Shown here: positions 53,427 through 60,413 of the stretch, in pieces | Layout: every line of letters begins with the position of its first letter | Numbering within the stretch: the first letter of the stretch is position 1 | Origin: Pirellulaceae bacterium | Lineage (GTDB): Bacteria > Planctomycetota > Planctomycetia > Pirellulales > Pirellulaceae | DNA length: 60,413 nt | Direction: 5' to 3' | Assembly: GCA_016784735.1 (NCBI GenBank) | Contig: JADHUC010000013.1 | Span: 1-60,413 of the forward strand | Notes under the pieces: model-generated | Seen by the model: only the letters and a program-made list of their open reading frames with translations | The model's database searches: none | Told to the model about the DNA's origin: nothing | Translations under genes and position numbers: made by a program

Positions 53427-54458
53427 ATGGAGGGCGCTGCAAACCCACCGAATACCTCGCGAACGCCCGGCGCAGTGGCTGCGTCTCGCCCGGTCGTGCA
53501 CGTGACCGCTCCCAGCCGCTTGCACTTTGGACTTCTCGCATTCGGCCGGCGCGAGGGGCGTCAAAACGGCGGCGTTGGCGTTATGGTGGACCATGCGGCA
53601 GTGGAACTGAGGATCTGTGCTTCGGAGAAGCTGGAAACGAGCGGCCCATTGGCCGACCGTGCGACGGTGTTCGCCAACCGTTGGGCCGAGTTCTGTAGTA
53701 TGGACGCCGAACCGCCGTGCCGAATCGAGATCCTCTCGGCGGCGGCGGAACACGTTGGTTTGGGCGTCGGCACGCAACTCGGCTTGTCGGTTGCCGCCGG
53801 TTTGAACGCGTTCTTCCATCTCTCCACTTCGTCGCCCGCCGAACTGGCCATAAGCGTGGGGCGTGGGCTCCGGTCGGCCGTGGGCACCTATGGTTTTGCA
53901 CAGGGAGGTCTGATTGTCGACCGCGGAAAATTGCCGACGGAACGCATCGCGCCGATGGACGTGTGCCTGCCGATGCCGCCCGAGTGGCGATTCGTCCTGA
54001 TACGTCCGCGCGATGGCAGCGGCTTGTGGGGTGAAGACGAGCAAGACGCGTTCGACCGGTTACCGCCCGTGCCGCGCGAGGTGACAGCCGAACTGATCGA
54101 CGAGATACGCCAACATATGGTGCCGGCCGCGGCATCGGCCCAGTTTGATATGTTCAGCGACAGCGTCTACCGTTATGGGCGAGTGGCGGGAATGTGTTTT
54201 GCCGCCGTGCAGGACGGTCCCTACAACGGCGGCCGATTGTCCGAGTTGGTAGAAATTGTACGCTCGTTGGGCGTCGCCGGTGTCGGGCAAAGCTCGTGGG
54301 GCCCCACACTGTTCGCCGTCCTACCGGACGAGATCGAGGCCGGGAAATTCGTGGACCGTATGGCGGAGCGTGTACCTCGCGACGAGGTGGACGTGTATGC
54401 TGCTGCCGCCAACGATGGTGGCGCAAGCGTGGAAGTCTCGCGACCAGACCCCGGCTGA
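53427..54458 (+). CDS. Beta-ribofuranosylaminobenzene 5'-phosphate (beta-RFAP) synthase
   Basis: 343 residues. 'VHVTAPSRLHFGLLAFGRR' near residue 25, 'VGLGVGTQLGLSVAAGLNAF' and 'GVGQSSWGPTLFAVLPD' are the GHMP-fold features of the beta-RFAP synthase family. The enzyme condenses p-aminobenzoate with PRPP, releasing CO2 and pyrophosphate, the first committed step of tetrahydromethanopterin synthesis. The start is uncertain (ATG 53427 or a GTG about 45 bases on). Its stop lies two bases from the end of the convergent giant propeller gene. Confidence 0.9.
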   Translation: MEGAANPPNTSRTPGAVAASRPVVHVTAPSRLHFGLLAFGRREGRQNGGVGVMVDHAAVELRICASEKLETSGPLADRATVFANRWAEFCSMDAEPPCRIEILSAAAEHVGLGVGTQLGLSVAAGLNAFFHLSTSSPAELAISVGRGLRSAVGTYGFAQGGLIVDRGKLPTERIAPMDVCLPMPPEWRFVLIRPRDGSGLWGEDEQDAFDRLPPVPREVTAELIDEIRQHMVPAAASAQFDMFSDSVYRYGRVAGMCFAAVQDGPYNGGRLSELVEIVRSLGVAGVGQSSWGPTLFAVLPDEIEAGKFVDRMAERVPRDEVDVYAAAANDGGASVEVSRPDPG

Positions 54459-54459
54459 A

Positions 54460-57400
54460 CTAAAGCACGATTTCGAGTTTCTTCCAGAAGACTTCTACGT
54501 ATTTTCCCCCGCCCTTGAAATTGCCTTCGATGACGAGCCATCCGTTTTGGCCGGCCGCGGTCGAGAGGTCTATTTCGACCGACTTCCAGTGCTGTGGATC
54601 GGATTGGGCGGTGAACTCGTGCTCGTGGATTGGATTGCCGTTCAGCCGCGCCTCCAGTCGCCATTGCTGATATGGCTCGTTGCCTACCATCAACCGCAGT
54701 CGCGGCTTCCCGCCCTTCGGAACGCTTAACTTCCGGGCGAAGATCACGGGTGTGTCGTATTTGCATCGCGTTGCCAAGACGTTTTGCTGCCCTTGCCATT
54801 CCGGTTCGATCGCTCGAGGTCGTGTCGTGTCCACGCTGAGAATCTGCCAGCCAGCGAACATCTCGGCCACGGCGTCGTGTGTTTCGGTAGGCACGTGCTT
54901 CGTCCAGACGTTCGCTTCGCTTGTTCCCGGCCGATGCGTCTCCGCCTGGCCTTGGGGGACCAATTGGACCACGTCCCGCGTCGCGTCCTGGCGGCCACTG
55001 CCATAGAAGGACCACAGGCTGCCTTGGTGCGCGACCATCGGTCCCAGGCGAGGGTCTTCGTGCTCCAGGTCCTGCAATGCGGTCGAAGCCAAAGGTTCCC
55101 CTGTTGCCGGATCGAGCCACGTCAGGTGGGGAGTGCGGACCTTTTGGTCTTCCTCTTTTCGTTTTCGATGCGAGTAGAGGATCGTCCAATCGTCGCACAG
55201 GACCCCTTCAAGCAGATCGGCAACGCGGTGTTTCCACTGTTTCTGGCCAGTCTCGTAGTCCAACGCTAAGAAACCTCCGTCGACCTGCACGATCAAACGG
55301 CCGTCGGCCAAGCCAACCATTCGTTGGATGTTGGGCACAAGCGTGCTCCACACGAGCCGTCCCGTGGTAGGATCGAGACGTTCGACGGCTCGCACTCCCG
55401 GCTGAGCGACGAAAAGCGCGTCGTCGGCAACCAGCGGTCGTTGGAAGTGCTGCGCTACCCACCCTGGCTCCTCCGACGGCGGCAGCACGACGTGCCGGCG
55501 AATCCATCGAGTATTGCCGGCAAGATCGCACCATAGCGTCACGCCTGACAAGACAGCGATAACGCCGTCGTCCAACAGCGTCACTTCGCAACAACGTCGG
55601 CGCCACCACGCTTCGTTCAATCGAACCAGATCATGCCGCCGGAGAAGACGTCCGCTGTGTCTGTCGACAATGGCCAGCCCCAAGAGGCTCTCTCGTTGCT
55701 CGTCGCGAGCTACCGTCAACACGGCCAGTTGACCTTGGACGATCACGGGGTCGGATACCACGTGAAGGTTGCCAGGCGTCTGCGCCCGCCATATCGCTTG
55801 GCCGCTGTTTCTGTCCATCGAGACCAGTATCGGGCCGTCGTCGTACAACATCCGCACCAAGACGGAATCGCCTAACACGACGGGACGCATCTTGATCAGG
55901 CCCCAGTCCTGAGAACGCAACGGTTTATCGCTCGGTGCTTGACTCCGCCATTTTCGTTGGCCGCCCGTCATGTCATAGGCGGCGACGTGAAACCGGTTGC
56001 TGACGAGCATCAGATCACGATCGATGGTGACGGCCAGTTGGCGGTCGGCCCAGTCGATGTCGTATCGTGCCGCATTCGGAATGACTTCCGACTGCGGGTC
56101 CTTTCCCACCGGCCCATCCACTCGGCTGCGGACGTGCACTTGGAAGCCGGTTGCGGCGGGCAAACTTTCGTTCGTAGTACCGGCAGCCGATCCACTGGCA
56201 TTGCCCGGCTGGACCCTCTTCAACTGTTCGGCGATCAAGTTCTCGAACTCGGCGCCGGTAAGCTGCAATTGTCCCAAGCGGACGTCGTCGGCTTGCTTTT
56301 CCTCGAGTTGGCTTCCCATCAACGCGGCCGCTAGTTTCCGGCGAGAGACAAGTTCACGACGCATCGCGACGCCACTGTGCTGCTCGGCCTGGCGATACTG
56401 GGACGCAGCCTGGGCGAACCAGCCATTGGACAAAGCACGATCGCCCAGCCAGAAATGAGCTTCGGCAGCCGGCTCCGATCCGGCGAATTGGGAAGTCGCC
56501 AATTCGATCACCGCCGCATTGTCCTCTTGGATTGCCTGCCGGACTCGCAGCCGCGCCGTCTCGGCGAAATCCTCGTTGATGGTGCGGGCCAGTTCGGGAT
56601 GGGCGTCGAGCATCAGGCGAATGGCTGTAGGCAGCGAGACCAGTAAACTGCGATCGATGGTATGAGGGGCGACCCCGTGCAGCATATCCGCGTCCAGATT
56701 CATGACGATCCGAGCTGCGTCTTCCGAAGCATCACTGTCCAGAATCGCCTGCAGTTCAGCCAACGCGTTGTAGGCATCCTTGCTGATGTCTTCGACGAGC
56801 GGATGCTGCCAATCATCCTTGCGCCGTGCGATTCGCGTGTTCGCGGCAGTCCTTGGCAACTCGCGCCGAGCCGTCGTCTCGGCCCACGCTGCCAGCGGCA
56901 AACGCTCGACATGTCGGAAGAAACGTAACTGCCGGCACAAATCCAGGGCCTCGGACCACCGCCCAGCATGACATAGATGGATCAATTCGACCCGAACGTT
57001 GTCCTCGTCGGCAACTTTTACATCGTACGGCGTCGGCATCGGCACGCTCATCAAGGCCGGTCGAATCCACGAATACGGTCGCTCGCCCTTCTCATTCATT
57101 GCGGCGATTCCCAGTTCATGGTATCGCCGGGCCAGATTCATCAGCCGATCGTGGTCGTCCCGGATGTCCAGCAGTAACACGGCTTCGTCGAGCAACGCTC
57201 GTTGCCGTTCGAGCGGTAGTCCACGCTCGGCCGCATCGTCCAGCAACAAATCGGTCAATTGCATGTCAAGCAATCGCGGTCCGCCCACCGCCAGAACCCG
57301 CAACGCACATGCGCGCCGCCAGTCGTCCAAAGGGACATCCGCGGGCTGCGTCTCGGTCGATTTCGCCAGCCACACGCCCACGTTTGGCGCGTCAATGATG

Positions 57401-58983
57401 ACCGGCGTTTGCTCGACCAGCCCGGCATCAGCCAAGGCAGAAAATTCGGGCAAACGCCGCAGCTCGATCCGTCGCAGGCGGATTTTGCAGTCGTCCTTTT
57501 TCGAAATGCAATGCAAACCGATATGGGTCACGCCGCCGGAACGATACGCCAACGGCAGGTCTGCGAGCGCCCAGTTCACGCCATCCGCGCTAATCCACCA
57601 ACGCAGACTGCCGCTGGCGAAGAACAAGCGAATCCACACGGACTCGGAGGCGAAAGGAACGGGATGTTCGGCGACCGGCCTGAACTCCTGCTCGTGAAGT
57701 TCATCCTCCCGCACCGTCACACACAGTCGCCCCGTGCGCCGGTCGCGCACGAAGCGCACGATTTCTCTGGGCTGACCGTCTTGACGGCCAAGGAAGACGC
57801 CGGCACCGGGCGTGGCTTCGTCGACCTGCAGAATCACTTCGTGAATACCCGTCTTGGGCATTGGCGCAGCGATCCAACAGCTTTGGTCCGCTCCGTCGGA
57901 CGACAGTTTCACCGAACCGTCCGGCAGCCTTTCGACCTGGGCGTTCTCCGACAGGTGTTCCGTCCACTGGAGGTCGGCAGGACGATCGGTCTCGAAAGCG
58001 ATGGGACGGGGCTCACGCCGCGCCGGGAAGTTTTGCGTACGCACAGCCGCAATGCCGTGGAAAGTTGCCTTGCCGTCCAAGTAGACCTCGTCGGGCGGGC
58101 CCGCGAGCGGCGCCCGCAACAGCACGACATCGCCGCGGCTCAGAATCACCTCCCCGTCGCGGCATCGAAGCTCGATCGTGCCGCCATGCCGTATATTGGT
58201 GCGCCAAGCACGCGTCTGGTCGGTTGCAGCCAGCGCATACGTCTCTGGTTTCGGCTGCCCAGGACGACGCGTCGTCACGTATGCCGCCCACATGTCGCGG
58301 CTTTGCGCATAGTAGGCGAGAGTCACGCCGCGGGAACCGTTGAAGAAATGGATTGCCAGCCGATCGTGTCGTGTCAAGGACAGACGCAGCGCCACATCGT
58401 CGCGCCACGGCATCTTCAATCGCATGACGCCGTCGAACGATGCAGAAGGTCCCACCTCGGTATGAGTCTCGTGCAAGTGAAAGCGTCGACTCGGGACCTG
58501 CGAAAACCACCTTCTCAAATCGTCTTGCTGCGGGCGTTCAATGCGAGGGGCGAAATCGTCGAAGCACGTTTCGTGAAAACCGGGTGCCTGGCCGTCGGCG
58601 TCAAACACGGCCTGCCACGGTGTGGTTTCTTCGGGTCCTTCCTTTGAAGGTCCGGCCGGTTGCGAGTGAGATTCATCGCTTTCGGGCTTCTGAGAATTCG
58701 CCTCATCGGGCGAATCCTCTATCGGCGTCTTCTCCTCCGTAGCCCCGGTTTCCTGCTCCGATTGCTTGTTCGGCGTTGGCTCGGGTTCTTGGTCCGCCGA
58801 TGGCGGCGTGTCCTGCGTTTCCGCTTCGCCCGAGACACGGGTGGTTGGGTCTTCTCGGCCCAATCGAAACGACCAGTCGTTTAGAAAGCCCGCTGCCAAC
58901 AAACCGAGGCCCAAGGCACTAGTCAACGCCACGACGCTCCGCATGCGTGCTGTCCGGCGTCTTTGGCGGGGCTGATCCATCAC
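54460..58983 (-). CDS. Giant membrane-anchored PQQ-like propeller protein, 1507 aa
   Basis: A cytoplasmic basic tip and one membrane segment ('SVVALTSALGLGLLAAGFLN') are followed by a Glu/Pro/Ser-rich linker of about 80 residues (45-125). Two laminin-like or jelly-roll segments lie at about 150-320 and 345-510 ('WIRLFFASGSLRWWISADGV'). A helical, TPR-like segment with 'AEAHFWLGDRALSNGWFAQA' covers about 620-920. PQQ-like propeller blades run from about 980 to 1350 ('VSMDRNSGQAIWRAQTPGN', 'ERLDPTTGRLVWSTLVPN'). The end is a short sandwich domain. Probably an envelope scaffold or sensor; function unknown. Confidence 0.8.
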   Translation of the reverse strand: MMDQPRQRRRTARMRSVVALTSALGLGLLAAGFLNDWSFRLGREDPTTRVSGEAETQDTPPSADQEPEPTPNKQSEQETGATEEKTPIEDSPDEANSQKPESDESHSQPAGPSKEGPEETTPWQAVFDADGQAPGFHETCFDDFAPRIERPQQDDLRRWFSQVPSRRFHLHETHTEVGPSASFDGVMRLKMPWRDDVALRLSLTRHDRLAIHFFNGSRGVTLAYYAQSRDMWAAYVTTRRPGQPKPETYALAATDQTRAWRTNIRHGGTIELRCRDGEVILSRGDVVLLRAPLAGPPDEVYLDGKATFHGIAAVRTQNFPARREPRPIAFETDRPADLQWTEHLSENAQVERLPDGSVKLSSDGADQSCWIAAPMPKTGIHEVILQVDEATPGAGVFLGRQDGQPREIVRFVRDRRTGRLCVTVREDELHEQEFRPVAEHPVPFASESVWIRLFFASGSLRWWISADGVNWALADLPLAYRSGGVTHIGLHCISKKDDCKIRLRRIELRRLPEFSALADAGLVEQTPVIIDAPNVGVWLAKSTETQPADVPLDDWRRACALRVLAVGGPRLLDMQLTDLLLDDAAERGLPLERQRALLDEAVLLLDIRDDHDRLMNLARRYHELGIAAMNEKGERPYSWIRPALMSVPMPTPYDVKVADEDNVRVELIHLCHAGRWSEALDLCRQLRFFRHVERLPLAAWAETTARRELPRTAANTRIARRKDDWQHPLVEDISKDAYNALAELQAILDSDASEDAARIVMNLDADMLHGVAPHTIDRSLLVSLPTAIRLMLDAHPELARTINEDFAETARLRVRQAIQEDNAAVIELATSQFAGSEPAAEAHFWLGDRALSNGWFAQAASQYRQAEQHSGVAMRRELVSRRKLAAALMGSQLEEKQADDVRLGQLQLTGAEFENLIAEQLKRVQPGNASGSAAGTTNESLPAATGFQVHVRSRVDGPVGKDPQSEVIPNAARYDIDWADRQLAVTIDRDLMLVSNRFHVAAYDMTGGQRKWRSQAPSDKPLRSQDWGLIKMRPVVLGDSVLVRMLYDDGPILVSMDRNSGQAIWRAQTPGNLHVVSDPVIVQGQLAVLTVARDEQRESLLGLAIVDRHSGRLLRRHDLVRLNEAWWRRRCCEVTLLDDGVIAVLSGVTLWCDLAGNTRWIRRHVVLPPSEEPGWVAQHFQRPLVADDALFVAQPGVRAVERLDPTTGRLVWSTLVPNIQRMVGLADGRLIVQVDGGFLALDYETGQKQWKHRVADLLEGVLCDDWTILYSHRKRKEEDQKVRTPHLTWLDPATGEPLASTALQDLEHEDPRLGPMVAHQGSLWSFYGSGRQDATRDVVQLVPQGQAETHRPGTSEANVWTKHVPTETHDAVAEMFAGWQILSVDTTRPRAIEPEWQGQQNVLATRCKYDTPVIFARKLSVPKGGKPRLRLMVGNEPYQQWRLEARLNGNPIHEHEFTAQSDPQHWKSVEIDLSTAAGQNGWLVIEGNFKGGGKYVEVFWKKLEIVL

Positions 58984-59111
58984 GATCTGGTCGGCGTTTT
59001 TGGGCTAAGGGCTTTCGTTCGCAACGATACGATTGAGTGACATGATAGAGCATTCTACCGAGAATGAAATGCTCCGACGACCGAACCGGCAGTAGAGTTT
59101 GGGAGGCCCCT

Positions 59112-59201
59112 CGTTTAACCCGAAGCCGGAGGCGATGGCGGACAGCGGAATGCACTCTCCACACGTAACGCCCGCCATCGCCTCCGGCTTCGGGTTAAAC
59201 G
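59112..59201. repeat. Dispersed palindrome family D, copy 2
   Basis: The arms run from CGTTTAACCCGAAGCCGGAG to CTCCGGCTTCGGGTTAAACG around a 30-base centre; the outer 20 bases are exact complements. It matches the copy at 27362-27451. The arsC remnant begins directly at its right end. Confidence 0.9.
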
Positions 59202-59204
59202 AAA

Positions 59205-59362
59205 GAACCCGCCGCGCGTTGAGCCTGCCGGACACTGACGATCCCCAAGAGTTGATCGCTCGCATGGCAGCCAATCCTCAGATCATCGAAAGGCCCATCG
59301 TCGTTTACGGAAGGAAAGCTCGTTTGGGCAGACCACCGGAAGACGTGTTGGGAATCGTTTGA
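59205..59362 (+). pseudogene. 3' remnant of arsC-like arsenate reductase gene
   Basis: The translated part 'PDTDDPQELIARMAANPQII' followed by 'ERPIVVYGRKARLGRPPEDV' and 'LGIV' is the C-terminal 50 residues of the ArsC/YfgD glutaredoxin-like family, where 'ERPIVV....IGRPPE' is the signature. The N-terminal two thirds, with the redox Cys, are missing. The left edge is palindrome D, so the loss or insertion junction is the repeat. Non-functional as a reductase. Confidence 0.75.
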
Positions 59363-59375
59363 ATGCGGCTCTTGC

Positions 59376-60413
59376 TCACGCTTCGAGCCCGGCAGCCGCG
59401 ATCTCGCGGACGGCTTCGACAGCAGCCTTGACGTCCTCGTCGGTATTGAATGCTCCCAAGCTGAGACGGACGGTGCCGCCGCCAGCCGCGGTGCCCAATG
59501 CCTGATGCATCAACGGCGCGCAGTGAAGGCCGGCTCGGACTTGGATCGAGTACGCGCTATCGAGCATGGTGGCGAAATCTTGTGGATCGTGACCGTCGAT
59601 CGTGATGCTCACCACGCCGACGCGTTGGTCTAGCTCTTTCGGCCCGTGGACCGTCACGCCGTCAACGGATTCGATGCCTTCCAGCAAGGAGTTTGTCAGG
59701 TCTTGGTCGTGGCGGCGTATTTCCTGGAGGCCGCGTTCGGCGAGAAAGGCCGCTCCAGCGCCTAATCCCAGGATCGCCGGCACGTTGTGGTTTCCAGATT
59801 CGTACTTGTCGGGCATTGTGGACGGTTGCTGGTCGATCACGCTTTGCGTGCCCGTTCCGCCTTGACGCACTGGCCTGACTTGTTCCTCGATGCCGGGTGC
59901 GATGTACAAGAAGCCGATGCCAAGCGGGCCCATCAAGCCTTTGTGTCCGGGACCGGCCAGTAAATCAGCGCCGATCTCTCGGGCGTTGATAGGCACGTGG
60001 CCGACGGATTGTGCTGCGTCCACCAGATAGAGCAGTTCGCGTTCCCGCGCCAAGTGGCCGACCTCAGCGACCGGCTGCAGCGCGCCGGTGACATTGGATG
60101 CGTGGACCAACGCGATTAGCCGGGTGTTTGGCTGAATTGCCGCACGTACATCGTCCGGATCGATGATGCCTTCGGGGCTGCAGCCAACGCGAGTGACCTG
60201 GACATTGGCCGTCTCTTCCAGGTATCGAAGAGGGCGCAAGACCGAGTTGTGTTCCACGACGGAAGTGATGACGTGATCGCCCTCTCGCAAAATCCCGTGC
60301 ATGGCAAGGTTGAGCGAATCGGTACAATTGCACGTGAACACGATGCGCGATGGTTCTTCCGCACCCAACAAGTCCGCCAGTCTTCTGCGAGCGTCGTTGA
60401 TGAGGCGTTCGAC
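59376..60413 (-). CDS. Class V aminotransferase, cysteine desulfurase family, 5' end outside the window
   Basis: The reading frame stays open to the window edge at 60413, so the start is missing; about 345 residues are visible. 'RIVFTCNCTDSLNLAMHGIL', 'HNSVLRPLRYLEET', 'YLVDAAQSVGHVPI' (PLP-binding Asp), the Schiff-base lysine in 'LLAGPGHKGLMGPLG' and the active-site Cys in 'VRAGLHCAPLMHQALG' identify a cysteine desulfurase or selenocysteine lyase-type enzyme. The family resembles the EF2568-type desulfurases seen with selenium-dependent molybdenum hydroxylases (from memory). With selC in the window this is suggestive, not proof. Confidence 0.85.
   Translation of the reverse strand, partial: VERLINDARRRLADLLGAEEPSRIVFTCNCTDSLNLAMHGILREGDHVITSVVEHNSVLRPLRYLEETANVQVTRVGCSPEGIIDPDDVRAAIQPNTRLIALVHASNVTGALQPVAEVGHLARERELLYLVDAAQSVGHVPINAREIGADLLAGPGHKGLMGPLGIGFLYIAPGIEEQVRPVRQGGTGTQSVIDQQPSTMPDKYESGNHNVPAILGLGAGAAFLAERGLQEIRRHDQDLTNSLLEGIESVDGVTVHGPKELDQRVGVVSITIDGHDPQDFATMLDSAYSIQVRAGLHCAPLMHQALGTAAGGGTVRLSLGAFNTDEDVKAAVEAVREIAAAGLEA

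Noticed and set aside
57259-58647. A 462-codon plus-strand open frame inside the giant propeller gene
   Set aside because: The opposite strand encodes a coherent membrane anchor, linker and domain series. This frame has no recognisable features.

Overview
The window is high-GC chromosomal DNA of a planctomycete, most likely Pirellulales-like. Evidence for this is the density of very large secreted beta-propeller and LamG proteins, a non-anammox homologue of hydrazine synthase alpha, a formylglycine-dependent type sulfatase, a SUMF1 lipoprotein, small membrane proteins starting 'NPYRPP' or 'PQFSLK', tetrahydromethanopterin (H4MPT) biosynthesis genes, and many dispersed palindromic repeats. No transposase, integrase, rRNA or CRISPR array was seen.

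Layout. (1) 1-17.9 kb is a secreted-protein region: the end of a URO-D family gene, a LamG/hydrazine-synthase-alpha-like c-type cytochrome, a coupled glycosidase-like/PQQ-propeller pair, two divergent giant PQQ-propeller proteins that each contain a methyltransferase-like domain, and a sulfatase. (2) 17.8-34.9 kb is largely housekeeping: a long GT5-type glycogen synthase, a YdjM-like membrane protein, an FGGY kinase, the complete EF-P beta-lysylation set (epmB, efp, epmA), a CPBP protease, thyA and folA, a GT4 glycosyltransferase, an SMP-30-like lipoprotein, a YVTN-propeller/di-haem peroxidase fusion, aroB and a YjbQ protein. (3) 34.5-42.9 kb holds a YiiX-like lipoprotein, two paralogous secreted proteins ending in DDDDAS, a LarA-like protein and an AsmA/TamB-like protein.

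(4) 42.98 kb carries selC, the selenocysteine tRNA (anticodon TCA, 8-bp acceptor stem). Its 3' end and terminator are duplicated 3.6 kb downstream. The interval between the copies looks like an integrated island: a TPR lipoprotein, an ASCH-TPR fusion, a probable DNA-methylase C-terminal remnant and a PIN toxin-like pair. More accessory genes follow up to 50.2 kb: small membrane proteins, a SUMF1 lipoprotein and a nucleotidyltransferase-like pair.

(5) 50.5-54.5 kb is a co-directional run that links p-aminobenzoate and PRPP chemistry to H4MPT: a pabA-type glutaminase, a PurF-like protein lacking the N-terminal nucleophilic cysteine, a DUF447 protein and beta-RFAP synthase. (6) 54.5-60.4 kb holds a 1507-residue PQQ-propeller protein, a truncated arsC remnant next to a palindromic repeat, and the 3' part of a class V aminotransferase (cysteine desulfurase family) that runs off the window.

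All calls come from reading translated sequence and motifs by eye. No database search was run.
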